A stretch of DNA of 38,761 nucleotides from an uncultured Rickettsiales bacterium (GCA_944391025.1 CALXSC010000099.1:1-38761), one strand, 5' to 3'; counted from the first letter of the stretch, positions 24,658 to 34,887 are shown. Translations and numbers: made by a program. Notes: generated from the letters alone by a model not told the origin.

Positions 24658-26164
24658 TTACACTATTTCCTTCTGTAATTTCAACTTTTATAGGATAAGT
24701 CAAATATTTTTTACTAAAATTAATATTATTCGGCAATGTCGTAATACCTGTTAAATTATTTTTATACGTATCCCTTAGTCTTGTGCTTAGGGAATCATAT
24801 TTATTAAATAATTTATTAGCATCACCATCCGGGTTTATAATACTTATATCATATGTCGCTTTTATAGTATTATTTTCACTAGTGGACTGATAGTCAAAAT
24901 TTTCTATAGTCCATTTTAAGGCATATGTAAGGGCAATATCACCCTGCGCCACAGAAAAACTTTCAAATCCAGGTATAGGATCTACATATTTTGAGTCAAA
25001 TATATCCTTCAAATTGCCAGCGTCTATTATTCTATCAACATCCTCAGAATCCATGCCAAACTTTTCTTCAGATTTACTCTGCAATATTTCTTTATTTTTG
25101 GATAGCTCTTCATTTAATTTTACCAGCTTGCTTTTATACAGTATATTCAAAAAAATAACGGAAACAAAAGAAATCAATATAAGCAATATAAAAGCAGCAG
25201 CAGCCTTTTTAATCAAATTTAACAGCAATACAATATTATATATAAGATTTAGCATAAAGTTTCCAAACCTCATCCTAGACCTATTCTTAGATATAAACAA
25301 AGTTAAAAGTAGGTCGCTATATTTTTCATCATTTTCAATAGTGCCATTTCCAAGATTTAGCTCTTTAGCAATATCATGCGGCGTATAGTTTAAAATAATC
25401 GTCTTTTCAATTTTCAAATCTTTTAAAGCTTCCTTGTTTTTCTGATCCAAAATAGTAATAATATTAAGCTTATCAAATGTAAATTCAGCATCAAACCTCT
25501 TAATATACTCACTAGTTCTAATTATATCATTCTTTGCAAACTCCGCCAAATTATCACCGGCAGAGTCCAAAGAAATTAACCTTGTAAAAGCAATATTATT
25601 ATTAAAAATTGCAACCTGCCTTAAATCACTTGTTCTATCATTAAATGTTATCAATATCCATTTGTTCTTTTCGGTAATCACCTTTTTCATACCAGATGAA
25701 ACCATAATTTTCTTAGCAAAATCAACAGTTTCCAACGGCAGCATATATATGCCAAGCAAATTATTTGGTATAGTTTTAAAAAAATTAAGCCACTCTTTTA
25801 AAGGAGAATCTGTACTTGCAGAAATAAACAGATAAACGCTCCTCTTATCTATTGGATTCTTATATAAAAACTTTTTTTGCTTCAAATCATTTTTTGGAAT
25901 TTCAGAATTAAACCTTCTAATTACTATTTTTTGCAAATCAAAATAATTTAGTGGCGGAAATATCTTATAATTATAATTCTGCGCCACAGTATCCAATATT
26001 ATATAGGCATTCAATTTCTTATATTTAGCAAAAAATTCTGAAACAACTGGCAACGTCTCCTGATTAAAATTATCTATAAATAGTTTTTCAAAAATTTTAT
26101 TATTACCCTTTATGGATAGAACTATCCCCTTATTTCCAACATTAATAGTAATAACCTTTTTCAT
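24641..26164 (-). CDS. PilM/GspL-like actin-fold protein with membrane anchor
   Basis: This 507-aa protein starts M-K-K-V-I-T-I-N-V-G-N-K-G-I-V-L-S, like the first strands of an actin-type ATPase, with ~300 cytoplasmic residues. A single membrane helix follows near residues 318-340 (A-A-A-A-F-I-L-L-I-L-I-S-F-V), then a coiled coil (L-N-E-E-L-S-K-N-K-E-I-L) and a periplasmic domain. GspL has exactly this layout, and it also equals a PilM-PilN fusion. It is the first of three tightly packed genes. It probably links the cytoplasmic motor ATPase to the periplasmic part of a pilus or type II system; no motor ATPase, PilC or secretin is in the window. Confidence 0.55.
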   Translation of the reverse strand: MKKVITINVGNKGIVLSIKGNNKIFEKLFIDNFNQETLPVVSEFFAKYKKLNAYIILDTVAQNYNYKIFPPLNYFDLQKIVIRRFNSEIPKNDLKQKKFLYKNPIDKRSVYLFISASTDSPLKEWLNFFKTIPNNLLGIYMLPLETVDFAKKIMVSSGMKKVITEKNKWILITFNDRTSDLRQVAIFNNNIAFTRLISLDSAGDNLAEFAKNDIIRTSEYIKRFDAEFTFDKLNIITILDQKNKEALKDLKIEKTIILNYTPHDIAKELNLGNGTIENDEKYSDLLLTLFISKNRSRMRFGNFMLNLIYNIVLLLNLIKKAAAAFILLILISFVSVIFLNILYKSKLVKLNEELSKNKEILQSKSEEKFGMDSEDVDRIIDAGNLKDIFDSKYVDPIPGFESFSVAQGDIALTYALKWTIENFDYQSTSENNTIKATYDISIINPDGDANKLFNKYDSLSTRLRDTYKNNLTGITTLPNNINFSKKYLTYPIKVEITEGNSVNGKKR

Positions 26165-26464
26165 AACTCAACTATAGATATATTTCTACTGATATACTAA
26201 AACAATTTTTAAAAAAGTCAATAAAATGAAAAATATTAAATGAAATCAATCCAAATATATGGGTTGGTTTAATATTAAAATCAAGAAATTATTTATTAAA
26301 AAAGAATAAAAATCTGTTAATATTAAATAAATCATAACAGGTTTTAAGTTGATATAATATGATAAAATATGACAAAGTTAACATCATCTCCAATGCTACG
26401 CTAAATTATATACACAAACACATAATAGCTATACTCCATAAACCGTATTAAAAAACCTAATCAA
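26165..26464. other. Intergenic region upstream of the PilM-like operon
   Basis: This 300-bp AT-rich stretch has no coding signal. It holds one imperfect stem-loop with AATATTAAA (26232-26240) pairing TTTAATATT (26268-26276). The promoter of the PilM-like operon should lie here, but no convincing -35/-10 pair stands out among many A/T matches. Confidence 0.5.
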
Positions 26465-27310
26465 TTACATGTTAAATATAAATGAAAAAATTAGGCCAGT
26501 AGAATTATTTTTAGAGAACTTCTTATAATATGCAAGCTCAGTTGATAAATTATCCAAAAATTTATAATTAAACGAGACCTTAAACTGATTCATATTATAT
26601 CCTTCATAATAATTATAAATATTGTGTTTTTTATCAAACAAATTTTCGTCTAAATAATACTGATATTCATAATGCAGATTAAAGGATGATGAATCGTTCA
26701 TTCTTATTCCAACAGTAGTCTGGAAAGTAATTTGATCATAGTTAATATCATTGACAAGTTTATATGCCAACGACATATCTAGATAATACCTGGCATTAAT
26801 ATTCAAAAAATCCAAATCAATTTTACCATCCTTTCCATATAGTATTGAGAATTCAAACGCATGCTTTGTATCAATAGTATTAACATCCTTTGATATATCT
26901 TCATACCTTATGGGCAAATATACCGAATACTGCAGAGAGAAAAAATTATCATTCTTTCCATATAGATTCTGGAGCAAAAATATGTTTGAATAATAGTCAT
27001 TATTCACCTTTTTGATGAACTCTGTATTTTCATATCTATATCTAGAATAAAAATTATAATTTTTTATATATCCGCCAATAGTCAATTTTCTAGTCAAACC
27101 ATATTCTAAATAAAATTTATATGAATTTGTTCTATAAAAATTTCTATCGTCATTATTCATTAAAGTTTTAAAATAGTTAGATTCATCAAGTATTTCAAAT
27201 AAACCAAAAAATTTCTTTGGTTTTCTTGGCCAAGCTGACGCATATACATTGTTGGCGCATAAAATAATCAAAAGAAAAAAAAGAACTAAGGTCTTATTAA
27301 AAATCATCAT
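26465..27310 (-). CDS. Outer-membrane beta-barrel protein, XagA-like
   Basis: I place the start at one of two adjacent Met codons (27310 or 27307). The frame extends to an ATG at 27343, but that lies inside a terminator hairpin. The protein is then ~281 aa with signal peptide M-M-I-F-N-K-T-L-V-L-F-F-L and cleavage near V-Y-A-S-A-W-P-R. The mature start A-W-P-R-K and the Y-L-E-Y-G-L-T-R-K-L-T-I-G-G-Y segment recall the XagA group of uncharacterised barrel proteins. Strands continue to the end, I-F-S-F-I-F-N-M. No ribosome-binding site is visible. Function unknown; possibly surface exposed and co-regulated with the VirB6-like gene upstream. Confidence 0.6.
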   Translation of the reverse strand: MMIFNKTLVLFFLLIILCANNVYASAWPRKPKKFFGLFEILDESNYFKTLMNNDDRNFYRTNSYKFYLEYGLTRKLTIGGYIKNYNFYSRYRYENTEFIKKVNNDYYSNIFLLQNLYGKNDNFFSLQYSVYLPIRYEDISKDVNTIDTKHAFEFSILYGKDGKIDLDFLNINARYYLDMSLAYKLVNDINYDQITFQTTVGIRMNDSSSFNLHYEYQYYLDENLFDKKHNIYNYYEGYNMNQFKVSFNYKFLDNLSTELAYYKKFSKNNSTGLIFSFIFNM

Positions 27311-27350
27311 AAAAAAATAAGGGAGGTAATTGAAAAAATACAATTACCTC
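27310..27350 (-). terminator. Rho-independent terminator after the giant VirB6-like gene
   Basis: CAATTACCTC (27341-27350) and GAGGTAATTG (27323-27332) form a perfect 10-bp stem with an 8-base loop. Read on the minus strand it is followed by CCTTATTTTTTT. The next gene's first plausible ATG comes immediately after the T-run. Confidence 0.85.
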
Positions 27351-27366
27351 TCACAATCTATTGTTA

Positions 27367-30300
27367 TTAATCATCCTGGTTTTGAGGAGGAGTACTATCA
27401 ACAGTACTACCTGTTGAATTATCCTGCGAATTACTAGTTGATTCACCCTCAGGAGCATTACTTTGTGGAGCATGTTCAGAATTAAATGCTTCCATATATT
27501 CAAGTAATTCTTCAGGAGTTTTACCATGTTTAATTTGATCAACCAAAAGATTTTCAACCTCAAGGTCGGTTTTTTCATAAGCGCGGTTAATACCCCAAAA
27601 GCCACTACCAGGTCCCATATATCCGCCATCCTTTTTTCTCTGACCATATGCTGTATGCTCTTTCATGAATTTATTTTTATTTGCTTCAAGCATTTTATTG
27701 TATGCTTCAGCAAATTTTGGATCGGTTTTACGTAATTTTTCAATATCCTTCATTGCCTTTCTAGTGCTTATTCTTTTACGATTATCATCCTTATCATACA
27801 TTGCGTCGCTATATCTTCTATTAACTGGGGCTCCCGTAGGTTCTTGTCTTTCTACCGCACTTTCGCTTACACCTTCATTATCTTTAGGTGGCTGAGATTC
27901 CGAACTTGGAGCAGAAGACGACTGACCAGAGCCAGAAGAATCACCTGAACCACTGCCATTATCCTGTGGAGCAGAATTAGGGGTACTTCTTTCCTGGCTA
28001 TCCGAATGCTGATCACCATCATTCTCATTAGAAGACTGATCAGGATTGCCGCCTCTAGGAGTATCATTTACAGAAGAACTTCCGGAACCGCTCTGTTGTT
28101 GAGCAGAAGTTGGTGCGCTTCCAGAACCTGAAGGTGTAGCACCTTTAGAAGAAGCAGTAGATGGTATTACACCTGCCATTCTCTGAGCAGCTTCAATTTG
28201 TGCTTTTTTACCTAAAGCTCTATATTCTTTAAGATCGCTCTCATATTGAGCTCTATTTCTCTTATTCTCATAGGCCTCTTTCTGGATTCTAGCTTTCTTC
28301 TCCTGATTTTGCCATTTATTTGGAATAAGTGAACGAGCTGCAGCACTAAATCTTGTACCAAACTTAAATCTTTCCTTATTAGTTCCAACCCTTAAAAGAT
28401 TAGCTCTTCCAGCACTTTCAAAACCTTCATGACTAGCTTTAAACTCAGCCTTCATTTGCTTTTTTAAATCTTGTGCAAGAGCTCTAGCCTGTATAGCCTT
28501 AGCCTTATTGGCTTTTTGCTTTTTAGTTATAGCAATACCATTCCTCCTCCACCAAGCGGCAGCACCAGTAGTATTTTTAACAGCCTCTTCTTGAGCTTTA
28601 ACCTGATCTTTCTTTTCGTGTTCCTGTATATTCATACTACGTCTAGTATCATGTTTTCTCTCATTAATTTCTTTTTTCCTTCTCTCATATTCTTCATCGG
28701 TCATCTGCCTATTAAAGACACTTCCTCTCTCTTTATCAAGCTCTTTTAATTCTTCCTTTTCTTTATTGCGAGTTAACTTTCTAATTTCATTCTGTGAGAA
28801 ATCACCAGCAGCACTTCTTCTAAGGTTCGGTATACCGAACTTTGAATCTTTTTCAAAATGTAAACTCTTTTTTCCTTCCTCTATATTCTTACTCTTTACT
28901 TCAGATTTATTAGCTTTTCCAAAACTATGTGCAAGCATATTACCACCTAAACCAAGTATGCTATTAGAACTTGTAAATTCAGAAGCTCTTGAATTAGCCA
29001 AATCATCAACGCTCATCTTTCTCTTCTTTAACTCAGCACTTAAATTGCCATTTTTTTCAACACTATCTTTAAATGCCTGTCGTCTGACATCAGCCAACAT
29101 CTTATTTCTTTGCTCAGCAGAAATAGGTTTGCCTTCTTTATCTGTAAATAATTTTTCACCCTCTTTCTTCTTGAAATCTTCAACAGCTTTATCAGCATCC
29201 CTGTTAGCAGCTCTAAGGCCCTGCCTCATAACTTTATTAGACTCTTCTTCTTTCTTTTCTTCTTCTTTAGTTTTATAGCCTATAGTCTTTTTAGCTATTG
29301 CAGTTCCAACTTTTTTAGCAGTTGCTTGAATAGGTGCCTTAATATTTTTATCATAAAAATCACCAGCAGCTTTCTTTATACCACCAGATAGATCAGATGA
29401 CGTTAAACCACCACCGCCCATACTAGCACCAAGGTTAGTTGCAAACTCAATAAATTTCTTCATTAAATTAGCTATTAGATATATTAACAAAATCTGGAAT
29501 AAACCCGGCACAGCAGAAGCAGCTGCAGACGGTGAAGATGCAGTGGTTGCCTTCCAGAAACTCATCAACTCAATATTTCCAAGCAATGGAATATTTAATA
29601 CCCATACTGGTCTCCAGCAAACTCTATAGCTTAATACAAATTTAATTATATTATATACAAGCATATTGAATAAACTTAGACAAGTCAGTAAGAATATTTG
29701 TTCTAAAGAGAATGACACAAGATTATTAATCCACTTGTTAAACATTTCTTTAGTCTTTTCAAATACCAACAATACAAAGAATATTGGACCAAACGCTAAC
29801 AACATTGATATAAAGAACTGTGCAGTTAAATACAACAGCAATGCGTTGGCAACAGCCATTATATAAGCTATAATTGATGAATATATCAAGAATACATATA
29901 GCCATCCGAAGAAGCTAACAAACATTAGTCCCCATATCTTAAATGTAACTTGATCTGAGAACATCAGCGCCAAATTCTTATCAACACCGCTAAATAAAAC
30001 ACTCTTATCATAGAAATTATTTTCTACAAACGCAGCGGCTAAACTAGAACTATCGTCAAATGCACCAGCTACAGCAAATACTAAATAGTCCACGCCACCT
30101 TTAAAGAACTTAACAAAGAACATATTATAATAATACCATCCATCAGTTCCAACCATCAGATATATAAATGATATTTTTATAACCCTTCTTATCAATTCTC
30201 CATGTGTCAGCTCAGCCATACCCAGCAAGTAATACAAACCATAGAACATAATCATTAAGGTAAAGCACAATCTTAGAGTTATCTGATAAGCTGAATCATT

Positions 30301-33300
30301 AATTACAGCCTCATAGAATTTTTGAATGAATCCTTTACCATCGCTAACAAATTTACAATAATTTTTATATGTGTTTGTATCCAAAGTTGAACAATTTTGA
30401 ACACAATTATCACCACTTCCAGGCTTGCAAGTATCACCAAATGTATCATCATAGATATCTATCTGATCTTGAGGCTTATATATCACACACCTATCAGTAG
30501 GAGTAGAATAACAATAGTTTCCGTATTCAGTTACATTGGAATTATCATCAACTTTACAAGCCTCTCCTATTCTACTAGCAGTAGCTCCAGGCAAGAAGCA
30601 ATAAGCTGGGTTAAGGTCATTAGCTCCACACTCCTTAGTAGTCAAAATACAGTATTGCCCATAGATTGGATCAGTAGTACTACATGGTTGTCCAACCCTA
30701 TCCAATGGCAAAATACCACCATATGTATATTGAGAATCTGAGCCCTTACAAGGAATTGGGTTACCGTCATGGTCAACTGCAATACCAATTGTTTTTCCAT
30801 CAAGTATTTCCATAATTGGTTCCATAACATATTTTACAATGTATCCAGTGCTATTCAAAACATCCTTAGGAGTTTTCAACTGAACAGTATAGGTTCCACT
30901 ATTATTAGAATATAAATCTTGGCATTCAGTTACATCAACATTTTCTATATTGCTAAAATCATCACCGCAGCTTATTGTAGAACAATCTTCAGGAGTTCTG
31001 CTAGAAGCCCAATTTTTACATCTACATTTTCCTACAGTTTTTTGAGCCTCAAATGAAGTACAATTTCCTGCTGGTTTTTCTTCCTTATCTATTATTTTAA
31101 AGAATAACCTAAGGTCTTTATAATCATCCTCATTAACACCTTCAATTGGCAATGTAGACATATCGATTGATTGACCTTTAGTGCTTCTATTAATTAATAT
31201 TCCGTTAGTATCAAATTCATACGGAGAAGCTGCGTTTAATTTTCCATAATTTCCGTCCGTAGTTCTATCCATATTATATTGTACTATCCAGGCTTTAAAT
31301 TTACCATCTGCACTTGGTGTATAATTGTCTTGTCCTTCAATCCAATCTTTATGGGCTATAAATACCGACATCTGCGCACCGTTATTCACTATTTCTTGTG
31401 GAGTGAATGAAAAAGAATAATTACCAGTATTTCCATTATAGGAAGTTTTTTGAGAAGGGTCCGAAATCAGATCTTTATCTGGATCCGGTGTAGCCTTGAA
31501 AGTAAAGTCCGGATTATCAATAACCAAAAATCTGAAACTTCTAGGAGAGTTGAATTGTAGACCGTCAACAACATTGTATACAAAGTCATCATATTTATTA
31601 TTTGTTCCTTTTTTAGTTGTATCAAGTTCTAGCCCCTCCAAACTTCCGTATGAACCATCTTCAAAAATACTTTTTAATTTAGTTGCACCCAAACTACTGT
31701 CACGTGAAGTAAGATTTCCATATTTTTCAACATCATTTTGATATACACTATATTTTTCACCAGTAATTGGATCAGTTCCATTAGCTATATTTGAAACTGC
31801 ACCAGTATAATTTTCCAAATTATAGCATTGCGTTACATTAACATCATATTCAACTTGAGGAGCCGTTAATGTATCAATATACTCTTTACATTTTGTACAT
31901 GTAGTTTCACTGATATTAGGATAATTCTTTTTGTCGTCTTCGCTTCCAGTCAGCATACAAGCCGTACTAGCGTTTGTAGAGTCAACAAAGAAATTACCAT
32001 AACATCCAAATGGACAATATCTGGCATTTGCAGTTTTTTGTGCATCAGTTAAATCTTCATCGCCTTCTTTATTATAATAAACCTCACTACAATAATCAGA
32101 ATATGAAAGACTACAAACCTCTTCTCCGTTATCATCTATTGTTAAATTGCAAAGTGGATTAGTATATTTTTCATTAGCTGAACCCCTACATATTATAGCT
32201 GGTCGTTCAACTATTTTCATAACCAAACCTTCATTAGGCTTTTTAACATAGTTACCAATTTGCAAAACTTTATTTTTTATATTAAAGCTATTAGCATCCT
32301 CTACTGAAGAACTTTTTCTAACTATACTATACCAGTTAGTTTCATCAAATCTCAATATTTGACCTTTTCTAACATATATTGCATCTGACCAACCATCATC
32401 GGTAGTATCAGATCCAAGCTTAATAGTAACGCTCTGTTTTATTGGTTTAGTACTATTTACCTTTGAGGTTGTGCCATCTGAATTTTTAACGTCAATACTA
32501 CTAGCAAGTTCCCTATATTCATAGAAATTCTTTTCCAATAAATCAAGTTCTGCATTATCTCTAATCTCATACATAGGATTGATTATATCAAACGTTAAAA
32601 TATAATCATTAATACATTCTTTATCTTCAGTTGTACTATTTGCAGCACAATTTTTTTTGTTATCACCTAACAAATTTTTAAAGCTAACAAATCCCGAAGT
32701 GTCAACCAAAATTTCGTTTTGAGGCAAGAAGAAAGCGACCATTCCATCACCACAAGAAATTTGATTGCCATCCTCATCTGTCCATTTTTGATTGCTGTCA
32801 AATTTTATATCAACTTTGTATGGTCTATTTAAATTCTGTAAAGAAGATGATTCAGATATTGGCATCAAAGTATTGTATTTATCTCTATCCAATGTAAGTC
32901 TTTCTGTTGAATTCTCAGACTCATTTAAGAAATGCCATCCTCCATCAGCCTTAACAGTTACAACCTTATTTTGTATATGGCTATTTCCCTGAACAGTAAC
33001 AGTAACTTTACATTCACCAGAAGTGCTAGATGTTTTTGAAGCATCTGGTATTATCCTAAACGCCAATTTAGAAGGATAGATTACCTCAAGTCCAGTTTTT
33101 CCAGCCTTAGTAAGTGCAAATCCAGTTCTTACGGTCTTATTAGACTCACTAGTACCTGGAAAATCAACAGTAAATGCCTCAGTTTCAGTAGGAATGCAAT
33201 ATCTATTTGTTCCTAAATTTGTTTTACACTCAAAATTGGCAAAAGGATTTATAGTTATCAAATCTCTAACATTTTCAGGAATTACAGAACCACCCAATCT

Positions 33301-34320
33301 CTTTCTAAAGTAATTTTCCATATCATATAGAGCATGGTTTTGGTCACTATATCCAGATTCAGCTGTAGAAAAATCAGAATAGCATGTATACGAACCGTCC
33401 GTATTGTCAAAAGGACATTTCCAAGCGTTAAAATTTGGAGATCTCAATGGACCACTATATTTACCTTCAGAAGTAAACGTTGAATCCTCAGGCAAAGGAT
33501 CAAGAATTATAACACCTCTTCTAAGGAAATCAATTCTTTTTTCCAGATTTGAGTTATCAGGCATTCCAGCAGGAACATCACCACCAAATTCACCAACCTG
33601 TTTAGAACTCTCGCACGATGTCAAAGATGAACCATTTCTACACCATTTACCAGTCAAAGTAAACGGAATACCCTTTGATAGAATAAAGCCAATATCCTGA
33701 ACCTTAGGTGTATTTACTGAAAAATCTTTATTTTCACTAACAGAGCCTTGCAGAATTACTGAACCCAAAGCCTGAACATATACTTTATTTGATTTAGAAA
33801 GTTCTATGCCAAGATATCCGCCCTTTTCTTTTAGATTATTTAATACCCATTTAGGTTCATATGAATAGGATTCAGACGATGTACACTCGTCAATACAACC
33901 CTCTAAACATGCATTATATGCAGCCCTTATCAAACTTTTCCTTGACTCATCATCACTAGGTTGGCAACCGTCATCTTTAGAACCAGTAATTGTAAAATTA
34001 TTTGCACATGACGCCGAAGTATCAATTAGACACTCTTTTAAATTATTACAAGTGATAGCTTTTATCTTACATTGCGTACCTTGTATGGCCATGTCGCCTG
34101 TTCTTTCCCTATCTAAACATTGTCTTATTGTTTCAGAACCAGTGCCATACTCTCCATCATCCGTCCACTCACATGCACTTCCAATTGAATCAACAGTTAT
34201 AATATCAGTATTATACTCACCAAAGTCATCTGCTTCTATACAACTTTGCCCCTCACAACCCGCTATTAATACAAGAACTATAAAAAAACCAACACAATTT
34301 TTTAAAAAATTTCTATACAT
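27367..34320 (-). CDS. Giant lipobox-bearing TrbL/VirB6-family protein
   Basis: This 2317-aa protein starts with a lipoprotein signal (F-I-V-L-V-L-I-A-G-C, Cys at ~22) and a Cys-rich ectodomain of ~1300 residues with no domain I can name. Just before the membrane part are two tandem Cys-rich units (about residues 1208-1285; R-V-G-Q-P-C..Y-G-Q-Y-C and R-I-G-E-A-C..Y-G-N-Y-C). Residues ~1330-1650 hold about six membrane helices in TrbL/VirB6 style, including L-L-A-F-G-P-I-F-F-V-L-L-V-F. A ~660-residue tail follows, first highly charged, then Ser/Gly/Pro/Gln-rich, then charged again. VirB6 forms the inner-membrane pore of type IV secretion; extended VirB6 paralogues are known from Rickettsiales. 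A good AAGGA ribosome-binding site precedes the ATG, which overlaps the LptE-like gene by 8 bp. Confidence 0.82.
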   Translation of the reverse strand: MYRNFLKNCVGFFIVLVLIAGCEGQSCIEADDFGEYNTDIITVDSIGSACEWTDDGEYGTGSETIRQCLDRERTGDMAIQGTQCKIKAITCNNLKECLIDTSASCANNFTITGSKDDGCQPSDDESRKSLIRAAYNACLEGCIDECTSSESYSYEPKWVLNNLKEKGGYLGIELSKSNKVYVQALGSVILQGSVSENKDFSVNTPKVQDIGFILSKGIPFTLTGKWCRNGSSLTSCESSKQVGEFGGDVPAGMPDNSNLEKRIDFLRRGVIILDPLPEDSTFTSEGKYSGPLRSPNFNAWKCPFDNTDGSYTCYSDFSTAESGYSDQNHALYDMENYFRKRLGGSVIPENVRDLITINPFANFECKTNLGTNRYCIPTETEAFTVDFPGTSESNKTVRTGFALTKAGKTGLEVIYPSKLAFRIIPDASKTSSTSGECKVTVTVQGNSHIQNKVVTVKADGGWHFLNESENSTERLTLDRDKYNTLMPISESSSLQNLNRPYKVDIKFDSNQKWTDEDGNQISCGDGMVAFFLPQNEILVDTSGFVSFKNLLGDNKKNCAANSTTEDKECINDYILTFDIINPMYEIRDNAELDLLEKNFYEYRELASSIDVKNSDGTTSKVNSTKPIKQSVTIKLGSDTTDDGWSDAIYVRKGQILRFDETNWYSIVRKSSSVEDANSFNIKNKVLQIGNYVKKPNEGLVMKIVERPAIICRGSANEKYTNPLCNLTIDDNGEEVCSLSYSDYCSEVYYNKEGDEDLTDAQKTANARYCPFGCYGNFFVDSTNASTACMLTGSEDDKKNYPNISETTCTKCKEYIDTLTAPQVEYDVNVTQCYNLENYTGAVSNIANGTDPITGEKYSVYQNDVEKYGNLTSRDSSLGATKLKSIFEDGSYGSLEGLELDTTKKGTNNKYDDFVYNVVDGLQFNSPRSFRFLVIDNPDFTFKATPDPDKDLISDPSQKTSYNGNTGNYSFSFTPQEIVNNGAQMSVFIAHKDWIEGQDNYTPSADGKFKAWIVQYNMDRTTDGNYGKLNAASPYEFDTNGILINRSTKGQSIDMSTLPIEGVNEDDYKDLRLFFKIIDKEEKPAGNCTSFEAQKTVGKCRCKNWASSRTPEDCSTISCGDDFSNIENVDVTECQDLYSNNSGTYTVQLKTPKDVLNSTGYIVKYVMEPIMEILDGKTIGIAVDHDGNPIPCKGSDSQYTYGGILPLDRVGQPCSTTDPIYGQYCILTTKECGANDLNPAYCFLPGATASRIGEACKVDDNSNVTEYGNYCYSTPTDRCVIYKPQDQIDIYDDTFGDTCKPGSGDNCVQNCSTLDTNTYKNYCKFVSDGKGFIQKFYEAVINDSAYQITLRLCFTLMIMFYGLYYLLGMAELTHGELIRRVIKISFIYLMVGTDGWYYYNMFFVKFFKGGVDYLVFAVAGAFDDSSSLAAAFVENNFYDKSVLFSGVDKNLALMFSDQVTFKIWGLMFVSFFGWLYVFLIYSSIIAYIMAVANALLLYLTAQFFISMLLAFGPIFFVLLVFEKTKEMFNKWINNLVSFSLEQIFLLTCLSLFNMLVYNIIKFVLSYRVCWRPVWVLNIPLLGNIELMSFWKATTASSPSAAASAVPGLFQILLIYLIANLMKKFIEFATNLGASMGGGGLTSSDLSGGIKKAAGDFYDKNIKAPIQATAKKVGTAIAKKTIGYKTKEEEKKEEESNKVMRQGLRAANRDADKAVEDFKKKEGEKLFTDKEGKPISAEQRNKMLADVRRQAFKDSVEKNGNLSAELKKRKMSVDDLANSRASEFTSSNSILGLGGNMLAHSFGKANKSEVKSKNIEEGKKSLHFEKDSKFGIPNLRRSAAGDFSQNEIRKLTRNKEKEELKELDKERGSVFNRQMTDEEYERRKKEINERKHDTRRSMNIQEHEKKDQVKAQEEAVKNTTGAAAWWRRNGIAITKKQKANKAKAIQARALAQDLKKQMKAEFKASHEGFESAGRANLLRVGTNKERFKFGTRFSAAARSLIPNKWQNQEKKARIQKEAYENKRNRAQYESDLKEYRALGKKAQIEAAQRMAGVIPSTASSKGATPSGSGSAPTSAQQQSGSGSSSVNDTPRGGNPDQSSNENDGDQHSDSQERSTPNSAPQDNGSGSGDSSGSGQSSSAPSSESQPPKDNEGVSESAVERQEPTGAPVNRRYSDAMYDKDDNRKRISTRKAMKDIEKLRKTDPKFAEAYNKMLEANKNKFMKEHTAYGQRKKDGGYMGPGSGFWGINRAYEKTDLEVENLLVDQIKHGKTPEELLEYMEAFNSEHAPQSNAPEGESTSNSQDNSTGSTVDSTPPQNQDD

Positions 34321-34882
34321 AATGGGAATCCTTTGTACTTTTTAAATTAATATTAGCATCAAAATAATAAATTGCAACTTGATTTTGAACTTTTTTACAT
34401 TTTTTATTGATCAAAAGACCTTTAACCTTGCTTTCAAGCTTGATTAAAAGATTCTTTGCAAAATTGTCCATGATATAATTATCAGTAGCGTAGTTTGCAA
34501 ATCTATTATCAGACACATTCAAATCATCTACTATAATAAACTTACCATTATCTAAAGTAAGTTTATTAGTCTTATCTTTTATACTGTAGCGCACTATAAA
34601 GTTTAAATTTTCCATTTGAACAGTATTATTAATTGAGATAAGCGATGTATTTCTTCTTAAGGTTATATTAACCTCAATTAATAGGTTACTATCTTTATTA
34701 TATTTAATACTTGAATCATTAATTAATTTATTTAAAACTAATTTTTGATTTATTTTGCTTAATTCATTGCCTATTATGGCAATATCAAAGGTATCTCCAT
34801 CTATACAATACTTGATACCAGTGTTTGAATAGCATGAAGAAAGAAAAAGCATTAAAAAAAATAGATAGTATATTTTACTCAT
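34313..34882 (-). CDS. LptE-like or T4SS-associated lipoprotein
   Basis: This 189-aa protein has a lipoprotein signal peptide with lipobox L-S-S-C (Cys17). The layout resembles LptE, the lipoprotein plug of the LPS translocon: a short strand, K-L-V-L-N-K-L-I-N near residue 50, alternating strands with L-I-E-V-N-I-T-L-R, a Y-S-I-K-D strand, S-D-N-R-F-A-N-Y-A, then an amphipathic helix (F-A-K-N-L-L-I-K-L). LptE genes normally sit beside leuS or holA, not a VirB6 gene, so a secretion-specific lipoprotein is an equal alternative. It overlaps the VirB6-like start by 8 bp and is very likely co-translated with it. Confidence 0.45.
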   Translation of the reverse strand: MSKIYYLFFLMLFLSSCYSNTGIKYCIDGDTFDIAIIGNELSKINQKLVLNKLINDSSIKYNKDSNLLIEVNITLRRNTSLISINNTVQMENLNFIVRYSIKDKTNKLTLDNGKFIIVDDLNVSDNRFANYATDNYIMDNFAKNLLIKLESKVKGLLINKKCKKVQNQVAIYYFDANINLKSTKDSHYV

Positions 34883-34887
34883 TATAA

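Noticed and set aside
29478..30336. Possibility that the VirB6-like gene is two genes joined by a sequencing error
   Set aside because: A single frame without any stop continues from the ectodomain through the membrane core into the tail, with consistent codon use and no internal ribosome-binding site seen.
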